DNA of 55,641 bases from Pseudomonadota bacterium (GTDB lineage: Bacteria; Desulfobacterota; Desulfobulbia; Desulfobulbales; SURF-16). A model generated the notes under the pieces. It ran no database searches. It was not told the origin of the DNA and saw only the letters and a program-made list of their open reading frames with translations. This document shows positions 14,922-24,335 of the stretch, piece by piece. The DNA lies in contig JAHILF010000047.1 in NCBI GenBank assembly GCA_018897105.1, positions 1 to 55,641 of the forward strand. The letters run 5' to 3'. Numbering within the stretch: the first letter of the stretch is position 1; each line of letters begins with the position of its first letter. The position numbers and the translations under genes were made by a program.

Positions 14922-17035
14922 AGTTCCACCATTCGTTTCGGGTTTTTCGAACTGCGTCGCACGGTGACAAAGCACTCGCAGAGGCATAATCCCCCACCGG
15001 CGGGATCCATTTTGGTCAGGAATCCTTTCATCAGCTTCTGATCGGCAATGCCGGCATGGTAGGCCCGGGTCTGCAGGGGCACCTGCCGCCCGAAGCCATG
15101 CACCATGTAAATCGCCTCCGGGTGGATGAAGTCGGTGACATGCGCCTTGATGGTGCCGGTGACGCCATTGCTGATGACATCAACCCAGTCCCCTTCGGTG
15201 ACCCCAAGTTTCGCTGCCTGCCTTTTATTGATCCACAGGGTGTTGTCCGGCATCAGTTCATGCAGCAGTGGATTGTTGATGGTGTGGCTGTGGGCATGGA
15301 GCGGCGAGCGGCCAAAGACGAGACGGAACTGGCCCTTGGCAGGTTTTGCCGGGCTCACGTAAGGTTTCAGCGATGGCAGGCCGGCCTCGGTCAGCACCTG
15401 GCTGATGATCTCGATTTTGCCGGACGGAGTTTTGAATTTGCCGTCAAGCTGAGTGCGATCAAACATGACCGGTTGGTCCGCCAATGAGATAAAACCCTTG
15501 GCATCAAAATCACTGATGGTAAAACCGGTGGGTTCCAGCTGCCAGTTCCATAACTCCTCGGTGGTGGTAAAGGGAAAATACTGGCCGATGCCCAGGCGGT
15601 CGGCCAGAAGTTTGATGATTTCATTAAGGGACTTTGTGTCATGCTGGGGCTCCACTGCCTTGCGCCTCATGATGAAACGAGGTTTCGGCCCCTTCTGGGT
15701 GGCAATCAGGCTGTCCCGTTCCAGATAGGTGGATTCGGGCAGAATGATGTCGCTGTACCAGCCGAATTCACTGTAATGGGTATCCACGGACACCAGCAGG
15801 TCGAGTTTGTCCAGCGCCTCCTTTTGCGCCTGGGGGTCTGGGAAGCAGGTGAACGGATCATGCCGCACGCAGATCAGGGCTTTGAGGGGATAGGGCTCAC
15901 CGGTCTGCATCGCCTCATAGAAGAGGGGGAACAGCCCTGGCCCCTTGTCAAAGTGGGTATATTTCCACCCCACGCCGTCAGCCCTTTTGGCCGTGGGTTT
16001 CGGCACCTGGGCATCCAGGCTCCTGAGCCCTTTTGCTCCGCAGTCGCCCGGTCCCTTGGCAAAGATCTGTCCGCCCTCGACCTCGACATTGCCCATCAGG
16101 ACATTGAGAATATGCAGGGCCCGGCTGGCGTAAAAGGAATCCTGGTAACGCGACATCATCCAGCCGGGGTGGAAGATAACCTTTGGCCGGTCAGCGGCAA
16201 TCTCCTGGACAAAGTCCCTGATTCGTTCGGCCTTGATGCCGCACTCACTGGCGGCCCACGCCAGGGTATAGGTTTCCACGAATTCCTCGAGTTTATCGAA
16301 GTCGCTGACATACTTCTCGATAAACTCTTGGTCATAGGCCTTTTCCTTCAGCACCTCGTGGATAATACCCAGGGCCAGGGCATAGTCCGTGCCGGGCCGT
16401 ACCTGGAAGAAACGCGTGGCCTTGATGCCGGTCAGGGACTGCCTGACGTCAACATAGGTCATCTTGCCTCCGGCATCCAGCATATCAAGCACCTGGTTGA
16501 CTTCGGCGATGCGCAGGGAGGCAAGGATATTGCGGCCGAACAGCACCAGATGTTTGCTTTTTTTGATGTCGTAGACAAAGCCCTTGCGACCCAATCCATA
16601 GAGTGAAAGGCTGGCATGATGCACGTTGCGGCCGCAGCCGCTGTCGTGATTGGTAAAGTTGGGCGAGCCCAGGCCATGGATAAATGCCTTGAGCAGATCG
16701 ACGAAAGGACCTCCCCGGCAACTGAGCATGATGCTTTCCGGCCCATGTTTCTTGATGATGGTTTTCAGGTGGTCGGCGACGTAATCGAGTGCGGCATACC
16801 AGCTCACCTCTTCCCAGCGGCCGGCTCCCCGCCCCCCTTTGCGGATGAGGGGACGTAAAGGACGCTCCGTATCATTTAACAGCGCGATTCCCGCCGATCC
16901 CTTGGCGCACAGGGCGCCCCCAAGCAGATGCTGGTTTCCTTCTATCCAGGTAACCTTGTTGTCCTCGGTTTCCACCCGGATCGGACAGCGAACAGTGCAC
17001 ATGCCGCACATGCTCCATACTGACTTCTTGACCAT
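14918..17035 (-). CDS. molybdopterin oxidoreductase, thiosulfate/polysulfide reductase-like
   Basis: 705 residues. The N-terminal [4Fe-4S] motif is C-x2-C-x3-C...C (CGMCTVRCP, then ALCAKGSAG). Moly-domain signatures follow, such as NHDSGCGRNVHHAS (likely Mo-ligand Cys region), WYSDIILPESTYLER and FKTPSGKIEI. The C-terminal MopB-CT domain includes SPLHAHSHTINNPLL. These features place it near PhsA/PsrA/SrrA. Unlike those enzymes it has no Tat signal at the N-terminus, so it may act in the cytoplasm or be carried by a partner. It sits between TauE/SafE half-genes and its Fe-S subunit, pointing to inorganic sulfur oxyanions. The exact substrate is unproven. Confidence 0.85.
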   Translation of the reverse strand: MVKKSVWSMCGMCTVRCPIRVETEDNKVTWIEGNQHLLGGALCAKGSAGIALLNDTERPLRPLIRKGGRGAGRWEEVSWYAALDYVADHLKTIIKKHGPESIMLSCRGGPFVDLLKAFIHGLGSPNFTNHDSGCGRNVHHASLSLYGLGRKGFVYDIKKSKHLVLFGRNILASLRIAEVNQVLDMLDAGGKMTYVDVRQSLTGIKATRFFQVRPGTDYALALGIIHEVLKEKAYDQEFIEKYVSDFDKLEEFVETYTLAWAASECGIKAERIRDFVQEIAADRPKVIFHPGWMMSRYQDSFYASRALHILNVLMGNVEVEGGQIFAKGPGDCGAKGLRSLDAQVPKPTAKRADGVGWKYTHFDKGPGLFPLFYEAMQTGEPYPLKALICVRHDPFTCFPDPQAQKEALDKLDLLVSVDTHYSEFGWYSDIILPESTYLERDSLIATQKGPKPRFIMRRKAVEPQHDTKSLNEIIKLLADRLGIGQYFPFTTTEELWNWQLEPTGFTISDFDAKGFISLADQPVMFDRTQLDGKFKTPSGKIEIISQVLTEAGLPSLKPYVSPAKPAKGQFRLVFGRSPLHAHSHTINNPLLHELMPDNTLWINKRQAAKLGVTEGDWVDVISNGVTGTIKAHVTDFIHPEAIYMVHGFGRQVPLQTRAYHAGIADQKLMKGFLTKMDPAGGGLCLCECFVTVRRSSKNPKRMVEL

Positions 17036-17076
17036 GCCAATTCCTCCGTTTCAGGTCTTGTCATACACTCTCGCGG

Positions 17077-17466
17077 CTAGTAAAGCCCGAGCAGTTTCAG
17101 GCCCAGCAGCACCAGACCAACACAGGCAACCCGTTTTACCACTGTGGGGCTCACCCGTTTAGCTATCTGCGGTCCGATGTAACCGCCGAGCAGAGCCGCG
17201 GGAAACATGCACAGAAACAGGATCAAATCGAAGTTGCCGAATTGATAATGCCTGATGGTGCTCATGCTTGTGTTAAAGAAAATTGCCAGCAGAGAACTCC
17301 CAACCACAATATACATGGGCAGCCTCAGCCCGACAGTCATCAGCGGCACCATGAATGGGCCGCCGCCGAAGCCGAACATGGAAGACATGACGGCAATGAG
17401 AAAACCGCCTATGCAGCCTATGATCATATTTGCCTCAAATTCTTGTTGCCAGAAAACTATTTTCAT
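17077..17466 (-). CDS. TauE/SafE half-transporter (second half)
   Basis: 129 residues, half the length of a normal TauE/SafE protein. Four helices start with MIIGCIGGFLIAVMSSMFGFGGGPFM, the repeat signature, and end GLVLLGLKLLGLY. GGGAGG stands eight bases before the ATG. The upstream gene, 15 bases away, encodes the matching other half. The two probably form one functional exporter as a heterodimer. Confidence 0.8.
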   Translation of the reverse strand: MKIVFWQQEFEANMIIGCIGGFLIAVMSSMFGFGGGPFMVPLMTVGLRLPMYIVVGSSLLAIFFNTSMSTIRHYQFGNFDLILFLCMFPAALLGGYIGPQIAKRVSPTVVKRVACVGLVLLGLKLLGLY

Positions 17467-17481
17467 CGCTGTATCCTCCCC

Positions 17482-18759
17482 TTACGCCTGTTTGGCTTTT
17501 GCCGCTTCTTCGGCTCTCTTTTTGAACTCCTGCAGGATGGCCTTCTCCTTTTTGTTCTTGGCGAGGTAGCCGGGGGTAGTCTGCCAGAACATCAGGGCTG
17601 CCAGCACCAGCAGGATCCAGCCAAAGGCAAATTTGAACTGATTGAGAGTGATCAGCTCCGTGAGTTTCGGGCCGATGAATCCGCCGAGCAGCATGGACGC
17701 GCCGATGGTGCAGCCGAGCTTCCAGTTGATGAATTTGATTTTTGAATAGTTATAGATGCCGCTGCCCTGGGAAAAAAGCACGGTGGGCATGACGGTCCCC
17801 GCCACCACGGTATGGGGAAGCGGGAAGAGAGAAACCAGGATGGGATTAAGAATAAAGCCGCCGCCCGCACCCATGAGCACGCCGAAAACGGAGATCCCCA
17901 GCGTGATCAGGAAAGGCCAGAAGATATTCTGGCTGGTGCCGGCGATGCTGAGATAGACAAGGGGGAAATTGATCTTATTTTCAAATTCCACTGGGAAACT
18001 GCGCCGGTCCTTATCCACCACGGCCACGATATTGTATTTTCCCGGGGCAAGGCCGGTGCGGATGTTGATCGCCGCACGAAAAGTGCCATCCGGATTTACC
18101 ACAATATCCGCCCCCAGCACCTTGTCAGCGCTCTTAAAACGTGATTTGACCAGCTGCATGGAGCTTTTTCTGTTTTCTTTGTTGTCCATGTCCGGCATCA
18201 GTGTGCCGCGGCTGCCGATGATGCTGGCCATAATGGATGCCTTGTAGCGTTCAATGGACATTTCGGCCGGCACCGAATAGGCGGCGTCGGCATTAAGCTC
18301 CTGCAGGGCCTTGGAAAAACTCCACTTGTCGCCCTCTTTTTTTATGGCATCGAGTTTTGCCTGGTCGCTTGTGGGCACGAAGATCTTGTAATAGGCCGGC
18401 ATGTCGTAGGTAAGATAGAAGACATAGGGAATTATGCCGGTTTTGGGGTCCTTCTTATTGTCAAAGCGATTGGCCCTGACGGTCTTGTCCGCGGCCCACA
18501 CCTCAAGAAAGACCGGTTTGCCGGCTGCTGCCTTACCGGTGACAATGATCTCTCCGCCATTTTCCAGGCTGTTCTTGTCGATCTGTACTGTCGGTCTGGA
18601 TGGAGGTTGGGTCGGAGACGCCATTTCCGCAACAGCCAGCTCAACCTGTCCGGTATCCGGCTCAGCCGGGGGCTGCGCATTGGCTGTCAATGCTGACATG
18701 AGGAATAAAAATGCGAGGAAGACCATCCAAAATGGCATCAAGCGGACAGTTTTTTTCAT
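17482..18759 (-). CDS. TauE/SafE half-transporter with signal peptide and periplasmic domain
   Basis: 425 residues from the ATG at 18759 (AGGAG upstream). A signal peptide (LMPFWMVFLAFLFLMSALTANA) precedes a periplasmic region of about 250 residues. This region has a beta-sandwich-like segment (VQIDKNSLENGGEIIVTGKA) and a second (LGADIVVNPDGTFRAAINI) resembling Ig-like folds. Four helices follow, opening FLITLGISVFGVLMGAGGGF, the TauE repeat motif. The C-terminus is a charged cytoplasmic tail. The periplasmic domain could bind or release the exported sulfur compound. It heads the operon with the other half and the molybdoenzyme. Confidence 0.8.
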   Translation of the reverse strand: MKKTVRLMPFWMVFLAFLFLMSALTANAQPPAEPDTGQVELAVAEMASPTQPPSRPTVQIDKNSLENGGEIIVTGKAAAGKPVFLEVWAADKTVRANRFDNKKDPKTGIIPYVFYLTYDMPAYYKIFVPTSDQAKLDAIKKEGDKWSFSKALQELNADAAYSVPAEMSIERYKASIMASIIGSRGTLMPDMDNKENRKSSMQLVKSRFKSADKVLGADIVVNPDGTFRAAINIRTGLAPGKYNIVAVVDKDRRSFPVEFENKINFPLVYLSIAGTSQNIFWPFLITLGISVFGVLMGAGGGFILNPILVSLFPLPHTVVAGTVMPTVLFSQGSGIYNYSKIKFINWKLGCTIGASMLLGGFIGPKLTELITLNQFKFAFGWILLVLAALMFWQTTPGYLAKNKKEKAILQEFKKRAEEAAKAKQA

Positions 18760-19203
18760 TGCTTCTCTCCTTACCTTACTTTTTAGATGCGGGACGGTTA
18801 TTTTAGGGCAGGAAAAAATTCCGCCGGACAGACAACCGCCCGACCCGGTTTTCATCATCTGCTAGTATCATCAGCTATTATAATGGAAATATATGCCCCC
18901 ATTGCTTCCTTTCTCCTCCTCTGCATGTTATGCGGGTATAATGATAAACCCACGGGAATTTATTGCCAATGCCCGCCGGGAAATGAAAAAAGCCTGAAGA
19001 TAGGTGACCAAAAGAAATTATTGAATAGGAAGTGAGGAAAGAATTCGATGTCGAAGCATCACTGTAATGATGTTTTGGGATAAAGGGTGCAGCAAATGAT
19101 TCAGTCTTATTGGTCAAGGAATATCTTCCTCTCGTATAAACGACAACATCCTGATCCCAGGGTAATATAATTCTGTAAATTTATTGGTGAGTTATATCCT
19201 AAC
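18760..19203. other. intergenic region upstream of the sulfur operon
   Basis: No gene is seen in these 444 bases. The part next to 18759 must hold the promoter of the minus-strand operon, but no clear operator was found. Confidence 0.5.
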
Positions 19204-19322
19204 CTCAACTTTCTGACTTTGCAACTTACGAGAGAAAATACCGGTGGAAACGATGCACCGTGCTTTCCGCCTGGGACAGCTTTCATTAAATGCCGTCAGG
19301 CCGGATAAATCAGAAAGTTGAG
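19204..19322. repeat. 119-bp element with 13-bp inverted ends
   Basis: CTCAACTTTCTGA at 19204-19216 is repeated in inverted form at 19310-19322. The interior has no coding capacity. Such short ends around a small interior suggest a MITE or insertion-sequence relic. It lies just beyond the rhodanese stop and might also form a long hairpin in the transcript. Confidence 0.5.
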
Positions 19323-19339
19323 TTCTTTGGTTGAAACGG

Positions 19340-19858
19340 TTACTTGTCGTCGCGATGCTGGTAATCTTCCTTCAACTCTTTCGCATACTCTGTAACCTTG
19401 ATTTGTCCCATGTACTTGTTGACCAGGGGATAACCTTTCTCGGCCCAGCCGACAATGCCGCTTTCAACCAGGTAAACATTTTTGTAGCCGTATTTGTACA
19501 GTATGCCGGTGAAGTAGGTAGCCCGATGCTGGGTCCGGCAGTAGACATATATTTCGGTATTGGCATCCGGGAAAATTTTGGGCATGGTGTAGGCATGGCC
19601 GGAATCAATATTATTCGAGTTAATAATGTGGCCACAATCAAATTCCGCCTCGGTGCGGACATCAAGAAGAATTATTTTGCCTTGAGCTTTTTCCCATCTG
19701 TTGTGGAGTTCATCAATAGATATGATTCTGTCAGCCGGGATGGCCTTTTTCATCTCGGTCACGAACGCCTTTTCCCCCTCTTTCGGGTCAGCAAAAGAAA
19801 CGGATGATATGGCGCAAAAGCACAGCATCAAAGCAAGACACAAAAATACTCTTTTCAT
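19340..19858 (-). CDS. periplasmic rhodanese-like sulfurtransferase
   Basis: 172 residues. The signal peptide is MKRVFLCLALMLCFCAISSVSFA. A single rhodanese domain follows, with ISIDELHNRW, ILLDVRTEAEFDCGHI and the active-site loop VYCRTQHRATY. The loop Cys lies in a six-residue CRTQHR loop, as in sulfurtransferases rather than phosphatases. It would carry sulfane sulfur as a persulfide in the periplasm. GAGGT precedes the ATG. It is transcribed toward the TauE/molybdoenzyme operon, about 580 bases away, and may serve the same sulfur metabolism. Confidence 0.88.
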   Translation of the reverse strand: MKRVFLCLALMLCFCAISSVSFADPKEGEKAFVTEMKKAIPADRIISIDELHNRWEKAQGKIILLDVRTEAEFDCGHIINSNNIDSGHAYTMPKIFPDANTEIYVYCRTQHRATYFTGILYKYGYKNVYLVESGIVGWAEKGYPLVNKYMGQIKVTEYAKELKEDYQHRDDK

Positions 19859-20285
19859 TTTTATTACCTCTAATTGTTGACGTGATTCTTAAACGAGAAT
19901 CGTTGATAATGAAGAATGATTGGTACCCTCCGGCCTTATGCCGTCATAAAGCGGAAAACCTGCGATTGTTTCTTGTTGATCCTCCTCTTCACCTCCTTTC
20001 GGCAGCATTATGAGTTTTCCTCATGGTGCCCGGCTCTAGTTGCTTGACAAGGTTTGAAAATCCTTTTTCAGGCTAGCACTGTTTTTTCACAATTTCAAGC
20101 TAACAAAATTATTTATCCATCTGTGGTGGAGCAAGTTGATTGGAAGTCAATCCGGCAGGTTGCCACCCCTGCATGGTGCTTTAGCCAGCCCACCATGGCC
20201 GGGGTCGGTGCCGATCCCCGCACATTCGTTCTGAACCTCAAAACACTTGACAAAGGGGCCGCCTGCCGGCCTACACTATAGAAAG
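19859..20285. other. intergenic region between divergent rhodanese and formate dehydrogenase genes
   Basis: This stretch should carry both divergent promoters. I see no gene, riboswitch or obvious operator in it. Confidence 0.45.
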
Positions 20286-20384
20286 AAAGTGCCTACAATG
20301 CCCAGAGTACTTAACGTGCCTAAAGTTAAAGGAAATATCTGATCAGAAAGTACCGCAATTTCAGGCACTTTAGCGCACTTAAAC
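20286..20384. repeat. dispersed palindromic repeat, copy 2 (inverted)
   Basis: AAGTGCCTACAATGCC and GTGCCTAAAGTTAAAGG on the left face TTTCAGGCACTTTAGCGCAC on the right. The centre 20337-20358 is the exact reverse complement of bases 759-780. It lies 20-120 bases before the formate dehydrogenase start and so inside its probable promoter or leader. Confidence 0.65.
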
Positions 20385-20404
20385 GACTTTTTCCGGAGCA
20401 CCCC

Positions 20405-22435
20405 ATGCACGACATTCTGACTACCTGTGTCTACTGCGGCTGCGGCTGCGGCGTCTATCTCCATGAGCAGCGCGGTCGGGTGGTGGGCGCAACACCGAGC
20501 AGAAATCACCCTGTTTCCAGAAACAATCTCTGTGTCAAGGGCTGGCATCTGCATGAATTCATCCACCATCCCTCTCGCCTCAAAGAGCCCCTCATGCGCA
20601 AAAACGGCAAACTCACGCCGGTCAGCTGGGATGAGGCCCTGTCCTTTGCCGCACATGAACTGGGCAGGATCGCCGCGGCAAGCAACGGCAATGCCGTGGG
20701 GCTGCTCAGCTCGGCCAAATGCACCAATGAGGAGAATTACCTGCTGCAGAAACTGGCCCGGGCCGTGCTGCACACCAATAATGTCGACCACTGCGCCCGG
20801 CTTTGACACGCTCCCACCGTGGCAGGTCTTGCCACCACGTTCGGCAGCGGCGCCATGACCAACTCGATCAACGAGATCGAAAACGCCCAGGTGATGCTGG
20901 TCATCGGCTCAAACACCAGCGAGGCCCATCCCCAGGTTGCCCGCCGCATGTTCACGGCCATGGACCGGGGCGCCAGGCTGATTGTCATTGATCCACGCCG
21001 CACCCTGCTGGCGCAAAGGGCGGATATCCATCTGGCCATCCGGCCCGGCACCGACATCCCGCTGCTCAACGCCATGATGCGCATTATTCTCGATGAGAAT
21101 CTGGCCGACGATCTGTTCATCGAGATGCGCACCGAGAATTTTTACGAGCTGCGCGATATGCTCTTTCGGCTCGATCTGGAGGAGGCGGCCCGCATCACAG
21201 GGGTGGAGCTGGCCAGTATCCGCGCCGCGGCCAGACTTTATGGCCGCGCCCAGAAGGCGGTGATCTGCTACTGCCTGGGCATCACCCAGCATGTCTGCGG
21301 CACCGGCAACGTGCAGTCCATTGCCAATCTGGCCATGATGACCGGCAATGTGGAAAAGGAGGACACCGGCGTTGATCCCCTGCGGGGACAGAACAATGTG
21401 CAGGGGGCCTGCGACATGGGGGCACTGCCCAATGTCTTTCCCAGTTACCAGCAGGTGGACATCGATGACTTCCGGGAGAAATTCGAAAGGGCCTGGCATG
21501 TTTCCCTTTCTCCCCGGCCCGGGCTCACCCTCATGGAGATGACCCATGGCGGGAAAAACGGTCCGCTCAAGGCCATGTTCATCATGGGCGAGAATCCCGT
21601 GCTCAGCGATCCGGTCATGTCCAGGGTGGAGGAGACCCTGGACAACCTGGAGTTTCTCCTGGTGGCCGATATCTTTCTCACCGAGACGGCCCGGCGCGCC
21701 CATGTGGTGCTGCCCGCCGCCTCCTTTGCCGAAAAAACAGGCACCTTCACCAATTCGGAGAGAAGGGTGCAGATGGTGCGCCGGGTGATCCCGCCCCTGG
21801 GCCAGAGCCGCACCGATGCCGACATCATCATGGATCTCTCCGCGCGGCTGGGTTACGTCATGGATTATGAGAGCCCGGCGGAGATCATGGAGGAGATAGC
21901 TATGCTGGCCCCGATTTACGGCGGCATGCATCATGACCGGCTGGAAAACTCCTGGGGACTGCAGTGGCCTTGCTGGGACCGGGAACACGGCGGCACACCC
22001 TTTCTGCACAAATATTACTTTACCAGGGGCAAGGGGCGTTTCGTACCAGCCGCCCATGAACCGCCCGCCGAGCTGCCGGACGACGACTATCCCTTTCTGC
22101 TCATCACCGGCCGCATCTATCACCAGTACCACACCGGCACCATGAGCCGGCACAGTGTGCTGCTGTCCCGCGAGGCGGGTGAGGCCCTGCTGCAGCTTCA
22201 TCCCGAGGACGGCCGCCGGCTTGGGGTGCGAGGCGGCGAGATGGTGCGCATGCGTTCCCGGCGGGGCGAGGTGCGGGTCAAGGCCCAGCTCACTGAGACG
22301 GTGAAGGCGGGGGAGGTGTACACCACTTTTCATTTCAGCGAGATGCCGGTGAACCTGTTGACCGTCAGCGCCAAAGATCATTTTTCCCAATGCCCTGAAT
22401 ACAAAATCTGCGCAGTTCATCTTGAAAAGGTCTGA
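20405..22435 (+). CDS. fdhA: selenocysteine-containing formate dehydrogenase catalytic subunit
   Basis: Read through the TGA at 20804-20806, the gene encodes 676 residues with Sec134. The N-terminal 4Fe-4S motif is C8-x2-C11-x3-C15-x27-C43, followed by the conserved KG. The segment DHCARL-U-HAPTVAGLATTF is the FdhF/FdhA signature, with Sec as Mo/W ligand and the following His as proton acceptor. Later motifs include PLRGQNNVQGACDMGALP, VLPAASFAEKTGTFTNSERR and the C-terminal GRIYHQYHTGTMSR. It has no signal peptide and no extra N-terminal ferredoxin domain, so it is a minimal cytoplasmic subunit. GGAG precedes the ATG. It forms an operon with two electron-transfer genes. Confidence 0.95.
20804..20842 (+). 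promoter_or_regulatory. bacterial SECIS element in fdhA
   Basis: Immediately 3' of the in-frame UGA, GTGGCA-GGTCT-TGCCAC forms a hairpin at 20819-20835. Its apical loop GGTCT begins 19 bases after UGA and is the same loop sequence as in the E. coli fdhF SECIS recognised by SelB. This supports decoding of UGA as selenocysteine. Confidence 0.85.
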
Positions 22436-22440
22436 TCCCT

Positions 22441-23487
22441 ATGCCGGATAAATATATTCTCAAAAAAGATCATCTGCTGCCCTTGCTCCGCAAGCTCAAA
22501 AAAACGCACCGGCTCATCGCCCCGGTGCGAAACAGACACGGCGATACGCTTTTTGCCGGGATCGACAACCTCGATGAGGTGCGGATTGATCTGGAAAATC
22601 AACCGCAGAACTCCCTGAAACAGTTTTTCTTCCCCCAGCAGGAGACACTCTTCACCTACAGCAACCCGGCCAGCGACAGCTATCATTTCGAACCGGTGGT
22701 TGAGGAGAGCCCGCCCACCCTCTATTTCGGGGTGCGGTCCTGCGACCTCTCCGCCGTGCTTTACATGGATGTGGTCTTTTTAAAAAACGTCAAGGACCCG
22801 AACTACCAGCGCAAAAGGCAGAATACCATTCTGGTGGGTCTCAACTGCAATGATCCCTTTGCCAACTGTTTCTGCAATGCCACCCGCAACGGCCCTTTTA
22901 TCGATTTCGGCTTTGATCTGCAGCTCACCGACCTGGGCGACCGTTTTCTGGTGGAGTACGACCGGTCCCGGGGGCAGGAGATTATCAGCGACTGGCGGCA
23001 GTTTTTTGCCGAGGCAGACGACCAGGATGTCAAGGCGCAGTATCAGGCCTTTCTCGAGGCCAGGGGTAAATTCAGACTGCAGGTTCATCTTGACCAGGCC
23101 GTTAAAAAGCTTGCCAGGGATGAGGTGCCCGAGTCGGTCTGGGAGGAACTGTCCATGCGCTGTCAGGATTGCGGCGGCTGCGCCTACATCTGCCCGACCT
23201 GCACCTGCTTTTCCATCAGCGATCTGCAGACAACGGACCATGCCGGGGAGCGGATCAGGAGCTGGGATGCCTGCACCTTCAGCGGCTTTACCCGCATGGC
23301 CGGGGGCCATAACCCGGTGGACCGGCAGATGCGGGGCATCGAGAAAAGATTCCGGCACAAGCTGCAGTTCGATGTGAAAAAAGATAACCGGCCCAGCTGC
23401 GTGGGCTGCGGACGGTGCGTCAATATCTGTTTCGGTGGTACGGATATTGTCCGTTTTATCAATATGACCTGCTGCGAGAATATCTGA
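22441..23487 (+). CDS. 4Fe-4S subunit of hydrogenase/sulfite-reductase beta type (HydB/AsrA-like)
   Basis: 348 residues. The body (YFGVRSCDLSAVLYMDVVFL) matches the AsrA/HydB family. The C-terminal third holds two 4Fe-4S motifs, CQDCGGCAYICPTCTCF (about 241-257) and CVGCGRCVNICFGGTD (about 320-335). It would carry electrons between the formate site and the flavin subunit downstream. The stop is two bases before the next start. The family also occurs in sulfhydrogenases and anaerobic sulfite reductase, but no hydrogenase or sirohaem subunit is here, so the partner is formate dehydrogenase. Confidence 0.88.
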   Translation: MPDKYILKKDHLLPLLRKLKKTHRLIAPVRNRHGDTLFAGIDNLDEVRIDLENQPQNSLKQFFFPQQETLFTYSNPASDSYHFEPVVEESPPTLYFGVRSCDLSAVLYMDVVFLKNVKDPNYQRKRQNTILVGLNCNDPFANCFCNATRNGPFIDFGFDLQLTDLGDRFLVEYDRSRGQEIISDWRQFFAEADDQDVKAQYQAFLEARGKFRLQVHLDQAVKKLARDEVPESVWEELSMRCQDCGGCAYICPTCTCFSISDLQTTDHAGERIRSWDACTFSGFTRMAGGHNPVDRQMRGIEKRFRHKLQFDVKKDNRPSCVGCGRCVNICFGGTDIVRFINMTCCENI

Positions 23488-23489
23488 TC

Positions 23490-24335
23490 ATGCCAAGTTC
23501 GTCTCAAGATCTCTATCAGCCGAAACCTGCGGAAATCCGCGAGGTGATCGAAGAAAATTCCCAGATCAAAACCTTTGACCTCTCCTTTGTCGACCGCGAG
23601 TATAACGACGGATTTTCCTATGAGCCCGGCCAGTTCATGATGGTGTCCATACCCCATTGCGGTGAGGCGCCCATCTCTGTTTCCTCCACCCCGTTAAACG
23701 GCGGCACTATTCATCTGAGTGTGCGTCGGGCGGGCAAATTGACCGAGGTCATGCATGAGATGAAAAGAGGAGATGTGGTCGGGTTGCGCGGGCCTTACGG
23801 ACGCCCCTTTCCCATGGCATCGCTTTCCGCTAAGGACCTGCTTTTCGTGGCCGGCGGCATCGGGCTTGCCCCGCTCCGGTCGGTGATCAATACCTGCCTT
23901 GCCGCAGGCCATGAGCGCCGCATCACCATCCTCTACGGCAGCAGGACCCCGTCCGATATCGCCTTTAAGGAGGATCTGGCCAGCTGGGGGCAAACAAAGA
24001 ATGTTACCTGTCTGCTCACCGTTGATCGGGCGGAACCGGGCTGGGAGGGCGAGGTGGGGCTGGTCACCGCCCTTTTGGCGCATTGTTCCCTTGATCCCCA
24101 TGAAACCAAGGCCTTGCTCTGTGGGCCGCCCATGATGATCAGGGCGGTGTTGGCGCAACTTGCGGACCGGGGCTTTGCCGACGGGGATATTATCACCACC
24201 ATGGAGCGTCACATGAAATGCGGGGTGGGTATCTGCCGACACTGCCATATGGATGATAAATTGGTGTGCAAGGATGGTCCGGTATTCACCCTGGAGGAAC
24301 TCAAGCAGCTTAAGGTGATGGAGTTGCAGGGGTGA
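23490..24335 (+). CDS. FAD/NAD(P)-binding subunit, AsrB/HydG-like
   Basis: 281 residues. The FAD domain has YEPGQFMMVSIP and EAPISVSSTP. The NAD(P) domain has LLFVAGGIGLAPLRSVI and LLCGPPMMIRA. The C-terminal [2Fe-2S] cysteines are in MKCGVGICRHCHM and LVCKDG. This is the ferredoxin-NAD(P) reductase-like gamma subunit of sulfhydrogenases, AsrB, and some formate dehydrogenase complexes. Together the three genes predict a soluble NAD(P)-linked formate dehydrogenase. NAD versus NADP cannot be decided by eye. The ATG at 23490 is used because it abuts the upstream stop. Confidence 0.9.
   Translation: MPSSSQDLYQPKPAEIREVIEENSQIKTFDLSFVDREYNDGFSYEPGQFMMVSIPHCGEAPISVSSTPLNGGTIHLSVRRAGKLTEVMHEMKRGDVVGLRGPYGRPFPMASLSAKDLLFVAGGIGLAPLRSVINTCLAAGHERRITILYGSRTPSDIAFKEDLASWGQTKNVTCLLTVDRAEPGWEGEVGLVTALLAHCSLDPHETKALLCGPPMMIRAVLAQLADRGFADGDIITTMERHMKCGVGICRHCHMDDKLVCKDGPVFTLEELKQLKVMELQG

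Noticed and set aside
20405-20806. A separate short gene ending at TGA 20804-20806, or a pseudogene
   Set aside because: The UGA stands exactly at the conserved selenocysteine of formate dehydrogenases and is followed by a SECIS hairpin.
20909-22420. A 503-codon open frame antisense to fdhA
   Set aside because: Shadow of a well-supported gene; His/Gly/Pro-rich translation without motifs.
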